Assembly: GCA_003447785.1 (NCBI GenBank)
Contig: DLYJ01000051.1
Coordinates: 493 to 6,843, forward strand
Source: Treponema sp.
Lineage (GTDB): Bacteria; Spirochaetota; Spirochaetia; Treponematales; Treponemataceae
Reading direction: 5' to 3'
Length of the DNA stretch: 6,351 nucleotides
The translations under genes were made by a program, and so were the position numbers. The notes beneath the pieces are model-generated. The model was not told the DNA's origin. It was given only the letters and a program-made list of their open reading frames with translations, and did not search any database. This document shows, in pieces, positions 4,035 through 6,351 of the stretch (positions within the stretch are counted from its first letter, which is position 1; every line of letters begins with the position of its first letter).

Positions 4035-6351
4035 ATGGGTTTTTGCAAAAACAGGGCATTTTCAGCGGTAATATTTCTCTTTTTGGCAGTTTTTCCTGCA
4101 TTCAGCCAGGAAACGGAGGTTGTCTCGTCCGGTAAAACTGAACAGACCGTCATGTCCCTTTCACAAATCGATGACCTCATTGAAAAAAAAGAATATTCAA
4201 AGGCCCTTGAACAGTTATCCCTTTACATAAAAATTCACCCGGAACAGTTTGATAAATCACAGAAAAGAATCAGCCGAATCCTCAACGCAAGGGACGGCTT
4301 TAATACCCTTGCAAAAGAACTGTCTGGAAAAATGCAGCAGTCAGAAAACCTGGATGAGTCATCCGCCGCCCTTGCAGATGAACTTGATACCCAGAAGATG
4401 GACATAATCGTAACCCTGGAAAAATCCGAGCAGAATCCGCCTCCGGAAATCGTTGCACTTACAAACGATGCACGGCGTACGGTACGTCTTTCTTATTACA
4501 TTAACCGCTCAAACCTCATTATCAGCCAGGGTGTTGCCATGATTAACGGCGCCAGGGATAACGAGGCAGACCCGTACAGCAATGCCGCCGAAAAGTTTAA
4601 GGAAGCCCTGTCCCTTAAAACAAACGACAGTGATGTTGTGTTCGAAGGTGAAAAGGAAATCCCTGTTGTTTATCCTGAAAGCCTTAATGCGGAAGTTCAG
4701 CGGCATATCAGGCTTGTAGACCGTTATTCCCAGTCTCTTAAGCTCCAGCTCGATGCCGCCCAGAAAGCCTATGACTCCTATGTTATGAGCCTCAGAAACT
4801 TTAACCGGGCTTCTTCTGCACAGAATCTTACTCTTGTAAATGACACCTTTGCGGCCCTTGCAAATACCCGTAACCAGATTTACCGCGAAGGACTTGAATT
4901 AAAAAAACTCGATCAGCGCGCCTTGTCCTTAAACCCGGGCCTGGGCGACACGTCTTACATTACATTCAGCTGCTGGGCCGTAACAGGCACCGGTGTTGAT
5001 GCTGACTCAGGCATTGTGGGAGCGGTGGATTCGTTCTGGAATACCCGAGTTGAATCCATGAAGCAGGTGGTTTACGACACAATTAAGGCAAACTATGAGC
5101 AGATTGCAGGTGCCTTTGATATTAAAAGCCAGACTTCATTCCCTGCATCCGATTATGCTCTGATTAACCGTTCACGAACTGACAGCGCCGAATATGCTGA
5201 TCAGGGCTTAAAAGTCCAGGCTCTGTATAAGCTTGTTGAATCAAGCCCGGCTCAGAACTTTACAAGGTATAACGATTCCATGAATTTTGCCGCCGCATAC
5301 AGCCGGAATGAACTTCGTTCACTTTTTGCAACTGACAGCGAAATTCAAAATCAGAACAACCTTGTTGATAACTACAACCCTCAGAATCAGGATATTACTC
5401 AGAGGGCAAAGGTCCTGCAGGGCTATATTCAAAACTATAACCGCCAGATTCAACCCCTCAATGCACTTGAATCCAGTGCCCTTGTTGCAGGCAAAAAAGG
5501 AGCAGACTCTCAGCCGGCCGTTCCTGTCCTGAACAACAGGCGCACTACCAGCGGAGTTCAGCTGGAAGACCGGGAACTCTTCTTTGATGATTCAATTGCA
5601 TTTTTTGAAGGTGCTGTAAAAGTTTCCCGCCAGGAATGTGAGAGAAGGGCAGGCCTTTTGTGGGGCATGATTGCAAAAAATTACTCAGAACAGGCGGACA
5701 AGGTTCTTGCAGACTTTACGCTCAGAAATGTTCACGCAAAAACACTGCTTGACGGTGTTGAAGAAAGCGTTTCTGCAGGTTCAGAAACAAGCACTGCAAA
5801 AATCGTAAAATTCTACCCGAACCAGGCACGAACTGAAGCCGAAAAGTTGAATTCAGATATTCAGAAAGAAAAGACAGTTCTCGTTTCATATAACACAAGC
5901 CTCAGTGCCGGAAGACAGTACAATGAGACTGTCCCCGAATACGCAAACGGCGTTAAAAATATAGAAACTGTAATCAGTGCCCTGGACGCACTCATTGTTC
6001 AGAATAATCAGATTGCTGCCACTGCACGACAGAAGATTCAGCTTGCGTCAAAGGACGCCAACGAAGCCCGCCTGAACTACCAGCGCGCCGTTGCTGCCCT
6101 GAACAAAAATCAGTTTGACGAAGCACGAAACCTCCTTGATCTGGCAAGAAGAAAATACAATTCATCCCTTGCACAGCAGGAAGACGCTTCGCTGCGCTCA
6201 GAAAGTGACAGGCAGCTTTTCAGCCTTGATGAAGAGATTTCAAGAAAGCAGAATGAATACGTTGTTCGGGAAACCCGTTCCCTCAAGGAAAGTGCTCGTA
6301 CCGCATACTATAACGGTAACTTTGACGCGGCCGAAAGCAATCTCGTTAAGG
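4035..6351 (+). CDS. Long exported helical TPR protein, 3' end outside window
   Basis: The frame is open from ATG 4035 to the window edge: 772 complete codons with no stop, so the gene is partial at its 3' end. A clear signal peptide (Lys/Arg n-region, hydrophobic core about 8-21, cleavage probably after AFS at 22-24) predicts a periplasmic or envelope location; the Cys at residue 4 is too early for a lipobox. The mature protein is almost all predicted helix. TPR-like units lie at about 43-75 (IDDLIEKKEYSKALEQLSLY), 677-712 (NYQRAVAALNKNQFDEARNL) and 754 to the edge (ARTAYYNGNFDAAESNL), with coiled-coil-like stretches between. A less helical patch around 306-330 contains SCWAVTGTG, and 436-457 is rich in Asn and Gln. 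An in-frame TAA at 4005-4007 and the signal peptide fix the start, although the Shine-Dalgarno is weak (AAGAAAAGA). It is probably a scaffold or interaction protein. I recognise the architecture but no named family. Confidence 0.85.
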   Translation, partial: MGFCKNRAFSAVIFLFLAVFPAFSQETEVVSSGKTEQTVMSLSQIDDLIEKKEYSKALEQLSLYIKIHPEQFDKSQKRISRILNARDGFNTLAKELSGKMQQSENLDESSAALADELDTQKMDIIVTLEKSEQNPPPEIVALTNDARRTVRLSYYINRSNLIISQGVAMINGARDNEADPYSNAAEKFKEALSLKTNDSDVVFEGEKEIPVVYPESLNAEVQRHIRLVDRYSQSLKLQLDAAQKAYDSYVMSLRNFNRASSAQNLTLVNDTFAALANTRNQIYREGLELKKLDQRALSLNPGLGDTSYITFSCWAVTGTGVDADSGIVGAVDSFWNTRVESMKQVVYDTIKANYEQIAGAFDIKSQTSFPASDYALINRSRTDSAEYADQGLKVQALYKLVESSPAQNFTRYNDSMNFAAAYSRNELRSLFATDSEIQNQNNLVDNYNPQNQDITQRAKVLQGYIQNYNRQIQPLNALESSALVAGKKGADSQPAVPVLNNRRTTSGVQLEDRELFFDDSIAFFEGAVKVSRQECERRAGLLWGMIAKNYSEQADKVLADFTLRNVHAKTLLDGVEESVSAGSETSTAKIVKFYPNQARTEAEKLNSDIQKEKTVLVSYNTSLSAGRQYNETVPEYANGVKNIETVISALDALIVQNNQIAATARQKIQLASKDANEARLNYQRAVAALNKNQFDEARNLLDLARRKYNSSLAQQEDASLRSESDRQLFSLDEEISRKQNEYVVRETRSLKESARTAYYNGNFDAAESNLVK

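Noticed and set aside
4509..4706. Minus-strand 65-residue frame within the long exported protein gene
   Set aside because: It lies wholly inside an uninterrupted 772-codon frame with a signal peptide and TPR motifs, and shows no start signal of its own.

Overview
The window looks like chromosomal DNA from a spirochaete, most likely a Treponema species. This rests on a UPF0164/PorV-like outer-membrane protein gene, a family best known from treponemes, and on a DUF4912 gene paired with a GH57 (DUF1957-type) gene. The assignment comes from recognising families, not from a database search. No tRNA, rRNA, transposase, IS end or CRISPR array was seen.

Layout. (1) Bases 1-240 are the 3' end of an upstream transcription unit. 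They hold a very short reading frame (1-84) ending in CTVACAVAVAGSF and, downstream, a second stretch (150-194) encoding the same 13 residues with 7 of 13 codons changed synonymously. The second copy has no visible start codon. A strong intrinsic terminator (213-240) closes the unit. (2) A candidate promoter (about 263-300) precedes a two-gene operon on the + strand: a DUF4912 protein (327-1004) and a GH57 1,4-alpha-glucan branching enzyme-like protein (1022-2602). (3) A convergent minus-strand gene (2599-3939) encodes a UPF0164/PorV-PorQ-like beta-barrel protein with a C-terminal helical extension. Its stop codon overlaps the GH57 stop in a shared TTAA. (4) A 95-bp divergent intergenic region (3940-4034) holds a perfect TATAAT on each strand and three CCGAA-type repeats. 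(5) A long exported, helix- and TPR-rich protein starts at 4035 and runs off the right edge still open.

How the genes may work together. The first pair probably forms a cytoplasmic module. The GH57-like member keeps the family architecture, but Tyr replaces the catalytic Glu nucleophile and Asn replaces the catalytic Asp acid/base, so it is probably a glucan-binding or regulatory pseudoenzyme rather than an active branching enzyme. The second pair is divergently transcribed. It encodes two envelope proteins, one predicted in the outer membrane and one in the periplasm, and may be co-regulated from the shared promoter region.

The two observations most worth following are the catalytically dead GH57 protein and the synonymously diverged CxxxC mini-peptide pair at the left edge.
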